Assembly (NCBI GenBank): GCA_016927935.1
Contig: JAFGLS010000201.1
Span: 16,255 to 80,254 of the forward strand
DNA length: 64,000 nt
Source of the DNA: Syntrophaceae bacterium
GTDB lineage: Bacteria; Desulfobacterota; Syntrophia; Syntrophales; Smithellaceae
Direction of reading: 5' to 3'
The translations under genes and the position numbers were made by a program. Below, in pieces: positions 33,215 to 42,337 of the stretch (positions are counted from its first letter, which is position 1; each line of letters begins with the position of its first letter). The notes under the pieces were generated by a model, which was given only the letters and a program-made list of their open reading frames with translations, was not told the origin of the DNA and ran no database searches.

Positions 33215-34936
33215 TTACTTTGTTTTCTCGTAAGGCAGAAAAGCCACACCCCACGTGCCCGGCCCCATATGCGCGCCGGAAGTCAGCGACAGCGGCTGCA
33301 GAATAATTTCCGCGTTCGGATAAAGATTGGCCACTTCTTTTTTAACAGAGACATCCACCCATTTTTTATTGTCGGAATATTCCAGCATGATAAGCGCCTT
33401 GGATTTGTCTTCGATGGATGAGTTAAGTTTTGCCAGAGCAAACCTCAACTGATCTTCCCGATTTCTGACCGTGCCGACCTTTTTTGCTCCTTCGGGCAGA
33501 GGCGATATCACCGGCTTCATGTTCAGCTTATCGCCGAAAAATGCGCTGGTTTTGGAAAGACGTCCGCCCGCCGCCAGATACCGCAACTTATCCAGAAAGA
33601 CATATTCCTCACAGGCGCTAATGGCCTTGCGGGCAAATATAACTGTTTTTTTCATATCATTTGTTTTTTTAAGATACCTGGCGGTGGCAAGAGCGATTGT
33701 TCCCAGTCTGCCCGATGCCGCTCCGGTATCTAATACTATCAATCTGTTCTCCTTGTCGTGTGAATTTTTCCACTGTAGCGCTGCCCGGTAATTACCGGTG
33801 AATACAGAACCAACGCAAAGATATAAAACTTTTTCAAAACGCTCCAAAGCACTTTGATAGAACTGATTTCTTTCGTAAATGGAAGCCTGTGAAGTAGACA
33901 CTTTAACCTCTTTATTCATCGCGCGATAGAGTTCTTCGGAATTAAAGTAAGTCTCCGGAAGAGATTGTTCACCAACGGTCAGATAGCTGTTCAGAAGCGT
34001 GAAGCCATATTTTTTGGCATCCTGAATTGTTAGTGAGCCGGCGGCATCGGTCATTATATGAAATCTCCGGCTGTCTTTCGATTCCATAAATTCCCGAACC
34101 TGAAAGGTTAGATTGTCATCTTCCCAGTTTACCAGACTGCCCAGTCCGGTAATTTGTGAGCGTACCTGTTCCTTATCCCGGGTATGCAGGTGGACTTTGT
34201 AAAAATCACCTTCGGAAATGACAATAACTTCTTCCTGTTCACTTGTAACCATTTTTATTTCATCGGAAGAATAACGGGAAGATTTGATGACAAAATCAAC
34301 GCAATAGCCTGATTCATTGTTCTCCTGAAACGACGATGATATCTTAAGACGGTCTTTAAATGTTTCGGTCACAGGACGGCATTTATCGCGAAAACCTGCG
34401 AGAGTGTAAAAGAATCCTTCAAAAAAAATATATATACCCAGAGCTCCCGCATCCACTACCTGCGCCTGTTGCAGCTTAGGCAGTCGTTCACAGGTTTCGT
34501 AAACCGATTTTTCCATAGTGATGATGATTCTTTCCACTGTTTTCCGATTAGGCTTTAAATCATGCGGCAGGGTTTCGGCCAGTATGTCAAAAACACTGAG
34601 CATTGTGCCCGCCATGGGATTGCTTACCGCCTTCCATGCTTTCGTCGCTCCTTCCGCTGAGCGCTGTGCCAGATCAGAAATATGTTCTGCCGTGCAGAAT
34701 GACGAAAAAAACTGCGAGGCGATGTTTCCGGAATTCCCGCGCGCCGCGAGCAGCAGCTGATGAATAATTTTTTCTTTAGGCTGGCCGATACTGCGCAAAG
34801 GGATAAGACTTAGGGAGAGATTTCTTCCTGTGTCGCCGTCGGCTACAGGGAAGACATTAATGGAATCGAGAAGATCTGCCCAGGCAATAAGGCGCTCCAG
34901 TCCCGCAATAAACGATTTTTTTAGAATTTCTTCCAT
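33215..34936 (-). CDS. DAK2 (DhaL/FakA-like) and DegV (FakB-like) fusion, putative fatty-acid kinase
   Basis: A 573-residue fusion. Residues 1-205 are a DhaL/DAK2 kinase domain with FPVADGDTGRNLSLSL, ARGNSGNIAS and VVDAGALGIY. Residues about 210-280 match the FakA middle domain (GYCVDFVI, VHLHT). Residues about 288-573 are a DegV/EDD fatty-acid-binding domain with MTDAAGSLT, VSTSQASIYE and VLDTGAASGRLG. In Firmicutes FakA and FakB are separate proteins that phosphorylate exogenous fatty acids; here both halves are one chain. It follows the thioesterase gene with a one-base gap (TAAAATG), so a thioesterase could release a free acid for this kinase to reactivate. That link is inference. Confidence 0.88.
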   Translation of the reverse strand: MEEILKKSFIAGLERLIAWADLLDSINVFPVADGDTGRNLSLSLIPLRSIGQPKEKIIHQLLLAARGNSGNIASQFFSSFCTAEHISDLAQRSAEGATKAWKAVSNPMAGTMLSVFDILAETLPHDLKPNRKTVERIIITMEKSVYETCERLPKLQQAQVVDAGALGIYIFFEGFFYTLAGFRDKCRPVTETFKDRLKISSSFQENNESGYCVDFVIKSSRYSSDEIKMVTSEQEEVIVISEGDFYKVHLHTRDKEQVRSQITGLGSLVNWEDDNLTFQVREFMESKDSRRFHIMTDAAGSLTIQDAKKYGFTLLNSYLTVGEQSLPETYFNSEELYRAMNKEVKVSTSQASIYERNQFYQSALERFEKVLYLCVGSVFTGNYRAALQWKNSHDKENRLIVLDTGAASGRLGTIALATARYLKKTNDMKKTVIFARKAISACEEYVFLDKLRYLAAGGRLSKTSAFFGDKLNMKPVISPLPEGAKKVGTVRNREDQLRFALAKLNSSIEDKSKALIMLEYSDNKKWVDVSVKKEVANLYPNAEIILQPLSLTSGAHMGPGTWGVAFLPYEKTK

Positions 34937-34937
34937 T

Positions 34938-35354
34938 TTAAAAACCGAATGCTTTGCGGATTTCTTCCGGAATGCTAAAGAGCATTTCTCCTTCCGGAAC
35001 CTTTACCGCCACTTGCTCCGTGCGGCCCCGAGCGCAGATTTCCCCATCCGCCGCTCTGCGTACTTCAAAATCAACAATCAATTTAACGTATGCGTCGACG
35101 AGAGTCGCCTTGCAGATGATTTCATCACGATGGCGCAAAGGAAGAATATGCTTGGTTGAAGTCTTGATAATGGGAAAAATTAACTGCTGCTTTTCAAAGA
35201 AGGAGTACAAATCAATGCCGTTATTTTCAAAAAGTGCCGCCCGTGCCACTTCAAAATAGTTCAGGTAATTGGCGTGCCAGACAATCTGCATCGGGTCAAG
35301 GTCAAAAAAAGGAATTCTTATTTTTACTTCAAAACTTTTTTGCTTTTCTTTCAT
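34938..35354 (-). CDS. 4-hydroxybenzoyl-CoA-type (hotdog) thioesterase
   Basis: A 138-residue YbgC-like hotdog-fold thioesterase. The catalytic region FFDLDPMQIVWHANYLNYFE contains the conserved Asp and the HANY motif, and the length is typical. It hydrolyses acyl-CoA or acyl-ACP. The start overlaps the ammonia-lyase stop (ATGA) and its stop abuts the DegV fusion. A thioesterase of this type is standard in aryl polyene and flexirubin gene sets, where it probably edits or releases chains. Confidence 0.92.
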   Translation of the reverse strand: MKEKQKSFEVKIRIPFFDLDPMQIVWHANYLNYFEVARAALFENNGIDLYSFFEKQQLIFPIIKTSTKHILPLRHRDEIICKATLVDAYVKLIVDFEVRRAADGEICARGRTEQVAVKVPEGEMLFSIPEEIRKAFGF

Positions 35355-36904
35355 GGCTTTATTTTAAAAAAATCGGAGTATTTGATTGCTTCACAGATAT
35401 TTTCAATGTCTCTGTCCATCGCCCTGTCTTCCGTTACCGGCGCACTAACCGATCTGATTTTTTCCATTATATCGGACAGAAGAGGCCTTGCTTCGATATT
35501 GTTTCTTATATCACATGCCTGCGCCGCCGCCAGGAGATGAATGGCCACAATCCGCTCCGTAAGAGTGCATATTCTATCGGCATCGCGTGCCGCAATTGTT
35601 CCCATGCTTACCTTATCCTGATTATGCGACTCCGTGGAACGCGAGAACGAAGCCGCCGGCATGGTTGCCTTCAGGGCTTCCGCCGCAAGAGCGGAAGAAG
35701 AAATGGACATGGCTTTGAAGCCGTGATGAAGTCCATTCTTTATTTCTGTGTTTCTCACCAAATCACCGGGAAGCCCCCTGTTTAAATGCGGACTTACCAG
35801 AAGCGTTATCTGACGGTCACACATATCGGCAACAGAAGCCAGCGCAGCTTTCAATCCGTCCATGGCGAAAGCTATGTGCCCGCCGTAAAAATTGCCGCCC
35901 ATCAGAACCTCGCCCGTTGAAGGATCAAAAATAGGATTATCGTTGGAGCTGTTGGCTTCAATCTCCACCCACTTCTCTATCCATTCCAGGCCGTCATACA
36001 AAACACCGGCTACCTGCGGAGCACAGCGCAAAGAATACGGATCCTGCAAAGTGTCCAGCGAATCGTCCTCCAGCTGCCGTACCGACACCTTTGTCTTTAA
36101 AAGACGAGTAATCTGTTCGGAAACAAACTTCTGACCCGGAAACGGCTTCACTTCCGAAATTACCGGATGATAATGCTTGGCATTACCTTTCAGCGCGTGA
36201 ATGGAAAGAGCCGTGGCGTAAATTGCGGCGGATAAAATTCTGCGCGCCCTTTCGATGGCAAGAACAGCTATACCCGTCATTGTGGTTGTGCCGTTAACCA
36301 TCGCCAGAGGTTCTTTTGGCAGATAACGGTACGGTTTCAGTCCGGCTTTCTTCAACGCCGTGGCCGCAGGCATTTTTTTATCCCGGTAAATAACATCGCG
36401 TTCACCCATAAGACAGGCTCCGATATAGGACATCGGTGTCAAATCGCCGGATGCTCCGACCGAACCTTCACAGGGAACTAAAGGCGTTATGCCGTGGTTT
36501 AAAAAATCGGCGAGTTTCTGAAGCAGGGCTACGGAAACTCCGGAATAACCGCGTGCCAGACAAATAATGCGGCACAAAATGGCCGCTCTTGTTTCTTCAA
36601 TGCCGATGGACTCCCCCGTGCCGCAGCCGTGAAAACGAAGAATATTAACGCTGTTTTTCTTCGCGATTTCCTGCGACATCCGTTTCCCGCAGGATTTGCC
36701 GTAACCGGTTGTCACTCCGTAAACTGGAATTCCTTTGCGCATTGATTCCGCAAGAATATTTTGTGTTTTCTCAATCGTGCTTATGAATTTTTTGGACTTG
36801 CTTATCTGCACGGGAACACCGTACCGCGCTACCGCGATAATATCATTGAAGCCCACATAGCTGCTGTCAATAACCAAGGCATTCCTGTTAAAATTTTTAT
36901 TCAT
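35351..36904 (-). CDS. Aromatic amino acid/histidine ammonia-lyase (MIO enzyme)
   Basis: A 517-residue lyase that removes ammonia from His, Tyr or Phe to give the corresponding acrylate. The MIO-forming Ala-Ser-Gly is at residues 151-153 in EGSVGASGDLTPMS. The catalytic tyrosine loop is VYGVTTGYG. The specificity loop reads LRFHGCGTG; His92 there argues for Tyr or His rather than Phe as substrate. In aryl polyene and flexirubin pathways the Tyr-derived 4-coumarate is the starter unit. Three bases separate it from the upstream radical SAM stop, and it overlaps the thioesterase start. A role in histidine catabolism is unlikely, as no hutU/hutI homologue is nearby. Confidence 0.93.
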   Translation of the reverse strand: MNKNFNRNALVIDSSYVGFNDIIAVARYGVPVQISKSKKFISTIEKTQNILAESMRKGIPVYGVTTGYGKSCGKRMSQEIAKKNSVNILRFHGCGTGESIGIEETRAAILCRIICLARGYSGVSVALLQKLADFLNHGITPLVPCEGSVGASGDLTPMSYIGACLMGERDVIYRDKKMPAATALKKAGLKPYRYLPKEPLAMVNGTTTMTGIAVLAIERARRILSAAIYATALSIHALKGNAKHYHPVISEVKPFPGQKFVSEQITRLLKTKVSVRQLEDDSLDTLQDPYSLRCAPQVAGVLYDGLEWIEKWVEIEANSSNDNPIFDPSTGEVLMGGNFYGGHIAFAMDGLKAALASVADMCDRQITLLVSPHLNRGLPGDLVRNTEIKNGLHHGFKAMSISSSALAAEALKATMPAASFSRSTESHNQDKVSMGTIAARDADRICTLTERIVAIHLLAAAQACDIRNNIEARPLLSDIMEKIRSVSAPVTEDRAMDRDIENICEAIKYSDFFKIKP

Positions 36905-36907
36905 TAG

Positions 36908-38161
36908 TTAAAATTTCCTTTCCTGTTTTAACGGTTGACGCACGCGTGGTTTATATGTGCCGTCCGCTTTTTCCTTGTCCATAACTTTTTTCAACAACTT
37001 AAACATTTTATAGTTCGACGGTTCTTCCTCGTAAAATTTATCCCATGCGTAATAATAAAGCGACTGCAATTCTTCCGGTGTCAGCATCTTTGGCTGAAAA
37101 ACAACTTTTCCACTAGTATAATCGTTCCAGTCATAAGAAAAAATTCTTTCCGCATTATGCAAATCGTCATATGTTTTGGTATGAGGGAAAGGAGTTAACA
37201 CAGTGAACTCCGCCATGTCCAGTTCAATTTCGAACAGAAAATCCACCATCCTTTTAATATAATCTTCAGAATGATAATCGAGCCCCAGTAAAATGCTGCC
37301 CTCCACGGCAATGCCGTAATCGTGATAGCGCTTGATGCGGTTGCGTATAAAATCGGAAGTATCGAAAACAGTCTGATAAACAAACCAGGCACCAGCCTGA
37401 GCGGCCAGATCCAGCACGGTATCGTCATTTTCTATGGGATGACAGCACCACTTTTTTTTCAGTGGAATCATTTCTTTGAATAATTGAATTTCCCAGTTCT
37501 TGTCCTGCGCCAGCGAATTATCCACGAGGAAAAGTCTGTTATTATCAATACTGGTCATCTCTTCAACAACTTTGTCCAAAGGACGGGGACGGAAATTTCT
37601 TCCTCCCAGAAAATTAACACAGCAGGGATAACAATTGAACCGGCAGCCGCGCGATGCGTGTACAAGGTCAACCATCTGCACGCCGCGATAATTGTATTTT
37701 TCGCGGTCTAAAATATCACGCCTTGCTGTACCGGCGCTTTCAATGGACGGGAAATCCTGCATATAGTTATAAACTTTCTGTAGTCTGCCGTTTTTGAAAT
37801 CAGAAAACACCTGTTCCATCCGGCCTTCGGCTTCTCCCAGAAAAACGCAATCGGCGTGATTTTGCGTTTCTTCAGCGTGCAGCATTGTGGCAATGCCGCC
37901 GAAGATCACTTTAATTTTTTTCTTCCGGAATTTATCGGCTACTTCCCAGGCGCGTTTTATCTGAGCGCTCAGCATAACCGAAATGCCGACAAAATCAGCG
38001 GGCTGGTCGAAATCAATCTCCTGAATATTTTCATCTATAAAATCTACCTCAACATAATCGGGCAGAGCTGCGGCAAAAACCACCGGCCCGTGCGGCGGCA
38101 GAATAAACGGTGTTTGCCGGTCCAGTTTTTCCCATTTCGGATAAATCAATTTAAACTTCAT
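36908..38161 (-). CDS. B12-binding-domain radical SAM protein (second)
   Basis: A 417-residue protein. The N-terminal domain (residues 1-140, VDFIDENIQEID, VGISVMLSAQIKRAW, VIFGGIATMLHAEET) is B12-binding-like. The radical SAM domain has CRFNCYPCC near residue 180 and GSILLGLDYHSEDY further on. It is distinct from the 13-14.4 kb enzyme. It is the first gene of the coupled ammonia-lyase/thioesterase/DegV/glycosyltransferase unit, with only a 3-bp gap to the lyase gene, which points to action on the same metabolite. Methylation, ring formation or rearrangement are all possible. Confidence 0.87.
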   Translation of the reverse strand: MKFKLIYPKWEKLDRQTPFILPPHGPVVFAAALPDYVEVDFIDENIQEIDFDQPADFVGISVMLSAQIKRAWEVADKFRKKKIKVIFGGIATMLHAEETQNHADCVFLGEAEGRMEQVFSDFKNGRLQKVYNYMQDFPSIESAGTARRDILDREKYNYRGVQMVDLVHASRGCRFNCYPCCVNFLGGRNFRPRPLDKVVEEMTSIDNNRLFLVDNSLAQDKNWEIQLFKEMIPLKKKWCCHPIENDDTVLDLAAQAGAWFVYQTVFDTSDFIRNRIKRYHDYGIAVEGSILLGLDYHSEDYIKRMVDFLFEIELDMAEFTVLTPFPHTKTYDDLHNAERIFSYDWNDYTSGKVVFQPKMLTPEELQSLYYYAWDKFYEEEPSNYKMFKLLKKVMDKEKADGTYKPRVRQPLKQERKF

Positions 38162-38443
38162 GTCTTATCTTTTAATAAATTAATTTTAATTCCAATACAT
38201 TAGCACTATTTACCTGGTTATCCCCCCCCTCTGCTAGCTCTGCGAGAGGCCCTCACGTTGAAAAACCAAAAACAACCTAGCTGTGTTTACAATATTTTAT
38301 GATTTCCGCCAATAAAAAATTGTTAAACTTTAACCTAATATGTGGTATAAGGCAGAACCAAATAATCCTTAAAAATTTAGCAGAAACTCAAAAAAGAAGA
38401 GGCACTATAAATTTTAAAAAATAAAATTTGAGGGAGGTAAAAT

Positions 38444-39358
38444 ATGGTACAGGTAGATGTTTTCTGGTCTTATGGCCTCGGCGCCAGTTTTGCCGCCGCC
38501 GCAACCAGGCAGTTAAAGATGATGGGTTCCCAAAATCAGGATCCCGGCAAGGTGAGTCCGTTTATCAGTAAATTTTTTATTATATCAATACTTTTCTCGG
38601 CATGTATATTCGCTCCCTCCGGACTTTATTTGTTATGGAATTTCCCCCAGTGGGAAACCATGCAGGTCGCCACATGCCATGAAGACCTTCCGGCGTGGCT
38701 GGTGACTATTTTTGCCATAACCAATGTCACACAGGGCATTTTGGGATACTGGGTGACAAACAAATTAATTCAGCTCGGTAAAATTCATGCAGCAGGCTTG
38801 CAGTTTATCATCGGCCATTTCTGCATGTTTTTTATTCTTCTCTATGGCTGGGATGGAACGGGCTGGCAGAGATTCCTTTATGATGCCAGTATGACCGGCG
38901 TTTTATGGCAGCACCAACCGCAAACATTCACGGTTTTTACCTTCCTTTTCAGCAATGAATTCTGGACCATTGTGAAGAATTTCTGTACCAGCAATGTATT
39001 CTGGACTCTTATCGGGATGGGCGTGATAATGATTCCCGTGTGGCTTTATTTCATTGTCGCGTGGATAAAGGAAGGCGCAGAGAAAGACCCGTCGTTCCCG
39101 AAGGAAAAACTTCCCCAAGGTTTAATGACATACGTTAAAGTACTAGGAGCCTGCTTTTTCGCGGTATTCGGCATAGCTCTTGTCTCAGCGGGTATCGCTG
39201 CCCTTATGGTACACTTCATCGGGTGGATTACTAATACGTTCTGGCTGGGTTATGTGATCGGACTTCCTCTGTTTATCGTTATCGGCTATTTTGTGATTTA
39301 CAAAAAGTGCGGTCATCTGCTCGCAAAATCGATTCTGCTGGATGATCCGCAAAAATAA
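38444..39358 (+). CDS. Polytopic membrane protein of unknown function
   Basis: A 304-residue protein with about six or seven transmembrane helices and many aromatic residues (WTLIGMGVIMIPVWLYFIVAW, VIGLPLFIVIGYFVIYKKCGH). I recognise no transporter or enzyme motif. GAGGGAGG a few bases before ATG 38444 is a good ribosome-binding site. It lies between the minus-strand ammonia-lyase unit and the old-yellow-enzyme gene and shares the plus strand with the latter, 75 bp apart. The function is unknown. Confidence 0.75.
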   Translation: MVQVDVFWSYGLGASFAAAATRQLKMMGSQNQDPGKVSPFISKFFIISILFSACIFAPSGLYLLWNFPQWETMQVATCHEDLPAWLVTIFAITNVTQGILGYWVTNKLIQLGKIHAAGLQFIIGHFCMFFILLYGWDGTGWQRFLYDASMTGVLWQHQPQTFTVFTFLFSNEFWTIVKNFCTSNVFWTLIGMGVIMIPVWLYFIVAWIKEGAEKDPSFPKEKLPQGLMTYVKVLGACFFAVFGIALVSAGIAALMVHFIGWITNTFWLGYVIGLPLFIVIGYFVIYKKCGHLLAKSILLDDPQK

Positions 39359-39433
39359 GTTTTTCGTTTAGTTTTTTCAGGCGGCGATAAGAGTATTCCA
39401 TGTTTCTTACCGCCGCCTATTAATTAAGTGCCT

Positions 39434-40639
39434 ATGACTCAGATATTTGAAACTTCTAATATAGGTAGTATAACACTTAAAAACCGCATCATACGGTCGG
39501 CAACCGCTGACGGCCTGGCAGACGCGGACGGAAGACCGACAGGGGAGTTGATAGAGTTTTATAAAAGTCTCGCCCGCGGCGGTGCCGGCGCGATAATCAC
39601 CGGCTTTACCGGTATTCAGAAAAACGGGAAGGGAAGCACACATCACCCGCTGATGCTGGACAGGGATGAGTATATTGACGACTATAAAAAACTAACCGCG
39701 GCAGTGCATGAATACAATACGCCGATTATTATTCAGTTGAATCACGCCGGGCGACAGACAAGAAAGAGGATAACCGGCCTGCCGACAGTCGCTCCGTCAG
39801 CCAGAAGAGACCTGTACTTTTTGGAAAAAAGGCCGAAAAAACTGACGGATTCGGCAATAGAAGAAATCATAACCAATTTCGCAAAGGCGATAGAAAGGGC
39901 AAAGAAAGCCGGCTTTGACGGCGTGCAGCTCCACTGCGCCCACGGCTTCTTGCTGTCGGAATTCCTGTCGTCCAATATGAATAAAAGAAAAGACCAGGGG
40001 GGTGGAACGACAAAAAATAAGTTCCGCATCATAGAACGGATATTCACTGAAGCGAGAAAACGCGTCGGCGATTTTCCTATACTGGCAAAAATAAACGCTT
40101 ATGACACCCGAAAAATGGGGATGCGAACACCCGAGGCAGTGGAAATCGCGAAATACCTGCAGGACGCCGGTTGCGCTGCCATTGAAGTATCCTGCGGCGT
40201 CGCGAATGACGGATTCATTACGGTGCGGAGCAAAAAGTTTCCCACCGCGGCAGCCCTTGAATACAGTTACCTGCTGCGATATCTTCCCTTCGTAATTAAA
40301 AAATTTATCCAGCCGTTTATTCCCATATTCGTGCCAATTTTCACGAAGCCTCAGAAGCAACTCGACAACTTTAACGTTCCGGCCGCAGAAGAAATAAAAA
40401 AGAATGTTTCCATACCGGTAATCGTTGTCGGGGGAATAAAGAGGCTAGATGACATTGAAAGAATAATTTTTGAAAACAAGGCCGATTACGTTTCCATGAG
40501 CCGCGCTTTTATATGCGAGCCGGACATTGTCAACAAATTTAGAGAAAAAAAACAGACAGAATCAAAGTGTGTCTCCTGCAACTTCTGCATAACCTGTATC
40601 GAAAGCATGCCCTTCAAATGTTTTAATGACACTCGCTGA
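39434..40639 (+). CDS. NADH:flavin oxidoreductase (old yellow enzyme family) with C-terminal Cys motif
   Basis: A 401-residue FMN TIM-barrel ene-reductase. LKNRIIRSATADG, the HAGRQT loop, the active-site HCAHGFLLSEFLS and VVVGGIKR are family signatures. The C-terminus has CVSCNFCITC, close to the 4Fe-4S site of 2,4-dienoyl-CoA reductase-type members, but it stops soon after, so the extra flavodoxin/FAD domains are absent. Substrates would be alpha,beta-unsaturated carbonyls or dienoyl thioesters. It is not obviously in an operon with polyketide genes but could reduce polyene intermediates. ATG 39434 is chosen over the GTG two codons earlier. Confidence 0.88.
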   Translation: MTQIFETSNIGSITLKNRIIRSATADGLADADGRPTGELIEFYKSLARGGAGAIITGFTGIQKNGKGSTHHPLMLDRDEYIDDYKKLTAAVHEYNTPIIIQLNHAGRQTRKRITGLPTVAPSARRDLYFLEKRPKKLTDSAIEEIITNFAKAIERAKKAGFDGVQLHCAHGFLLSEFLSSNMNKRKDQGGGTTKNKFRIIERIFTEARKRVGDFPILAKINAYDTRKMGMRTPEAVEIAKYLQDAGCAAIEVSCGVANDGFITVRSKKFPTAAALEYSYLLRYLPFVIKKFIQPFIPIFVPIFTKPQKQLDNFNVPAAEEIKKNVSIPVIVVGGIKRLDDIERIIFENKADYVSMSRAFICEPDIVNKFREKKQTESKCVSCNFCITCIESMPFKCFNDTR

Positions 40640-40958
40640 GAGCAAGTCCCGATGTATCGGGACGATGCTCGAAGCGGAAGTGGAATTATCCCCGAAGCGT
40701 AGTGGAGTGGGATTTGACACTCGCTGATAATGAGACCCGACGAATTTGAGACGCAGGTCGAATTACCCCTGAACGGAGTGAATGGGGGTAGGTACCTTTT
40801 GAAATGCGATGCTAGATGCGTGAGTGGAACTATCCCAGGAGTGCAGCATAGTGAGATGGCAGCATATAAAGAAGAACTATCATCGGATTTAAGCTTCCCA
40901 CCTGGTAATGTCAGATAATAAAAAAATTCTTTCATTTGGAAAAAAACAGAGGAAAAAG
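40640..40958. repeat. Repeat-rich intergenic region (family B pieces)
   Basis: No gene is supported in this 319-bp gap; the 158-residue minus-strand ORF 40486-40962 is read through repeats and antisense to the reductase. It contains GTCCCGATGTATCGGGAC, two ACTCGCTGA starts, CCCCGAAGCGTAGTGGAGTGGGA, and GAGACCCGACGAATTTGAGACGCAGGTCGAATTA in pieces. The last, in reverse complement, resembles the family B element near 18500 and 47090. Confidence 0.6.
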
Positions 40959-41609
40959 TCACCGTAAATTCAGTAGTGTGGGAAAAATTTCACTGCGTCG
41001 GCGTACACCGATTATCTTACGGATTTCTTTCATGTGGTCTTTTACCGTGTATTCACTTATGTTCAGTTTCCCTGCTATTTCCCTGTCGGAATGTCCTGTT
41101 GATGACAAGACAGCTATTTCCCGCTGTCGGGGAGATAAGCGGTATTGTTGCATTCTTCCATTAACAAACTCAGGATTCGGCAGCGTCATTTTTAAAAATT
41201 TATCATTTTTAAATTTTTTCATTTTTATTTTTCTACTGGAAATATCAGTAGCATAAGACATGAAGAAAGAATCTTTTCCTATTTTAATAGGTAATACACT
41301 AATCAACATATGTAGAACCTCTTGCTTACCGACCTTGAGTTCTAAGGGAATGTCTTTGGCAAATCCTTGTTTTTTTATTGCATCTATTAACCAATATCTT
41401 TGCGTTTGTGAAAAATGTCCGAGTTCCGACGCTTTATGCCCGATTATCTTTGTGCGCGGCAATCCCATATATTTTTGGGCAGCTTCATTTACCTCCACAT
41501 AGGTGCCGTCCTCAACCCTAGTGATAGACACGGGAATTGGCAGTGCCATGAATAATTTATAGAGAAAGTCTTTTGTGGAATTTTTTAGTTTCTGCTTGCG
41601 AGTTTTCAT
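40959..41609 (-). CDS. PAS-LuxR transcriptional regulator
   Basis: A 216-residue regulator. Residues about 10-125 form a PAS domain (PVSITRVEDGTYVEVNEAAQKYMG to YATDISSRK). The C-terminal 65 residues are a LuxR/GerE helix-turn-helix (LSPRQREIAVLSSTGHSDREIAGKLNISEYTVKDHMKEI). It has no membrane segments, so it senses a cytoplasmic signal or ligand. I choose ATG 41609; the track start is a TTG seven codons upstream. It sits inside the aryl-polyene-like locus near the ketosynthase/chain-length-factor pair and could be a pathway regulator. Confidence 0.87.
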   Translation of the reverse strand: MKTRKQKLKNSTKDFLYKLFMALPIPVSITRVEDGTYVEVNEAAQKYMGLPRTKIIGHKASELGHFSQTQRYWLIDAIKKQGFAKDIPLELKVGKQEVLHMLISVLPIKIGKDSFFMSYATDISSRKIKMKKFKNDKFLKMTLPNPEFVNGRMQQYRLSPRQREIAVLSSTGHSDREIAGKLNISEYTVKDHMKEIRKIIGVRRRSEIFPTLLNLR

Positions 41610-41861
41610 AACCGAAACCGATATTGGCAAAAATTATATTGAAAATTTCCAATAATTCAACCCCCTCTTTATAGGGATTTAATGATTGACTGTCTTTTGT
41701 ATATGTGCAATAACTTAACCGCAAATAACGCTGTCAGCAACTCAGTCAAATCAAAACATAGAGTCGTCAATGGTTTAACATATGGAAAAGAAGCCAACAT
41801 ATTATATCTCAGCATCTAAAAATGAAGGCGCATGAGAGGCCGTCGTAAAAGGGGTTGTTTT

Positions 41862-42242
41862 ATGAGTTCGGAAGTTTCTATTAATTTCCAGGGCGAATAT
41901 ATTCACATTACGCATCAACCGGACTTTAAACTCACGCTGGAAAACCTGAAAAAATTTTGGACAGAATTATCCAAGGCATGTAAAAAACACAAATGCCTGA
42001 AAGCCTTTCATGAAGGCCCTGCCCCTAAAAGAGAGATGAGTTTAACGGACGCGTTCCAATCAGGGCAAAAAGTAGCGACATGTATACCAGGGTTGAAGAT
42101 GGCGATATGCTTTTACGGCTATGTTACTGATGAAACGACTACTTTGTTCATTAATACTGCCTATAATCGGGGCGTTCAAGTCGAATTTTTTCAAGATAAA
42201 AGAGAAGCCCTCGAATGGCTCGGCATAAAAGACACCGACTAA
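41862..42242 (+). CDS. SpoIIAA-like (STAS/SEC14-type) small protein
   Basis: A 126-residue soluble protein. Its alpha/beta order and the ending VQVEFFQDKREALEWLGI resemble SpoIIAA-like proteins, which often end in an EALEWL helix. The start ATG 41862 follows AAGGGG by eight bases; the ATG in the track ten codons earlier lacks a site. No phosphorylatable serine of the anti-sigma antagonist type can be assigned with confidence. It is a plus-strand gene isolated between the LuxR regulator and the ketosynthase pair. Confidence 0.65.
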   Translation: MSSEVSINFQGEYIHITHQPDFKLTLENLKKFWTELSKACKKHKCLKAFHEGPAPKREMSLTDAFQSGQKVATCIPGLKMAICFYGYVTDETTTLFINTAYNRGVQVEFFQDKREALEWLGIKDTD

Positions 42243-42337
42243 ATCCACTGCTCCGATGTTCTATAAATAATCAAAAACTTTTGGTATTAGTTAAAGATTG
42301 CCCCATTGATGATCACGAACAATCATTCTCAACGCAG

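Noticed and set aside
35351-36904. Histidine utilisation (hutH) role for the ammonia-lyase
   Set aside because: No hutU, hutI or hutG homologue is nearby and the gene is translationally coupled to a thioesterase and radical SAM gene, so a starter-unit role is preferred.
40486-40962. 158-residue minus-strand ORF
   Set aside because: Half is antisense to the old-yellow-enzyme gene and the rest covers dispersed repeats; composition is not protein-like.
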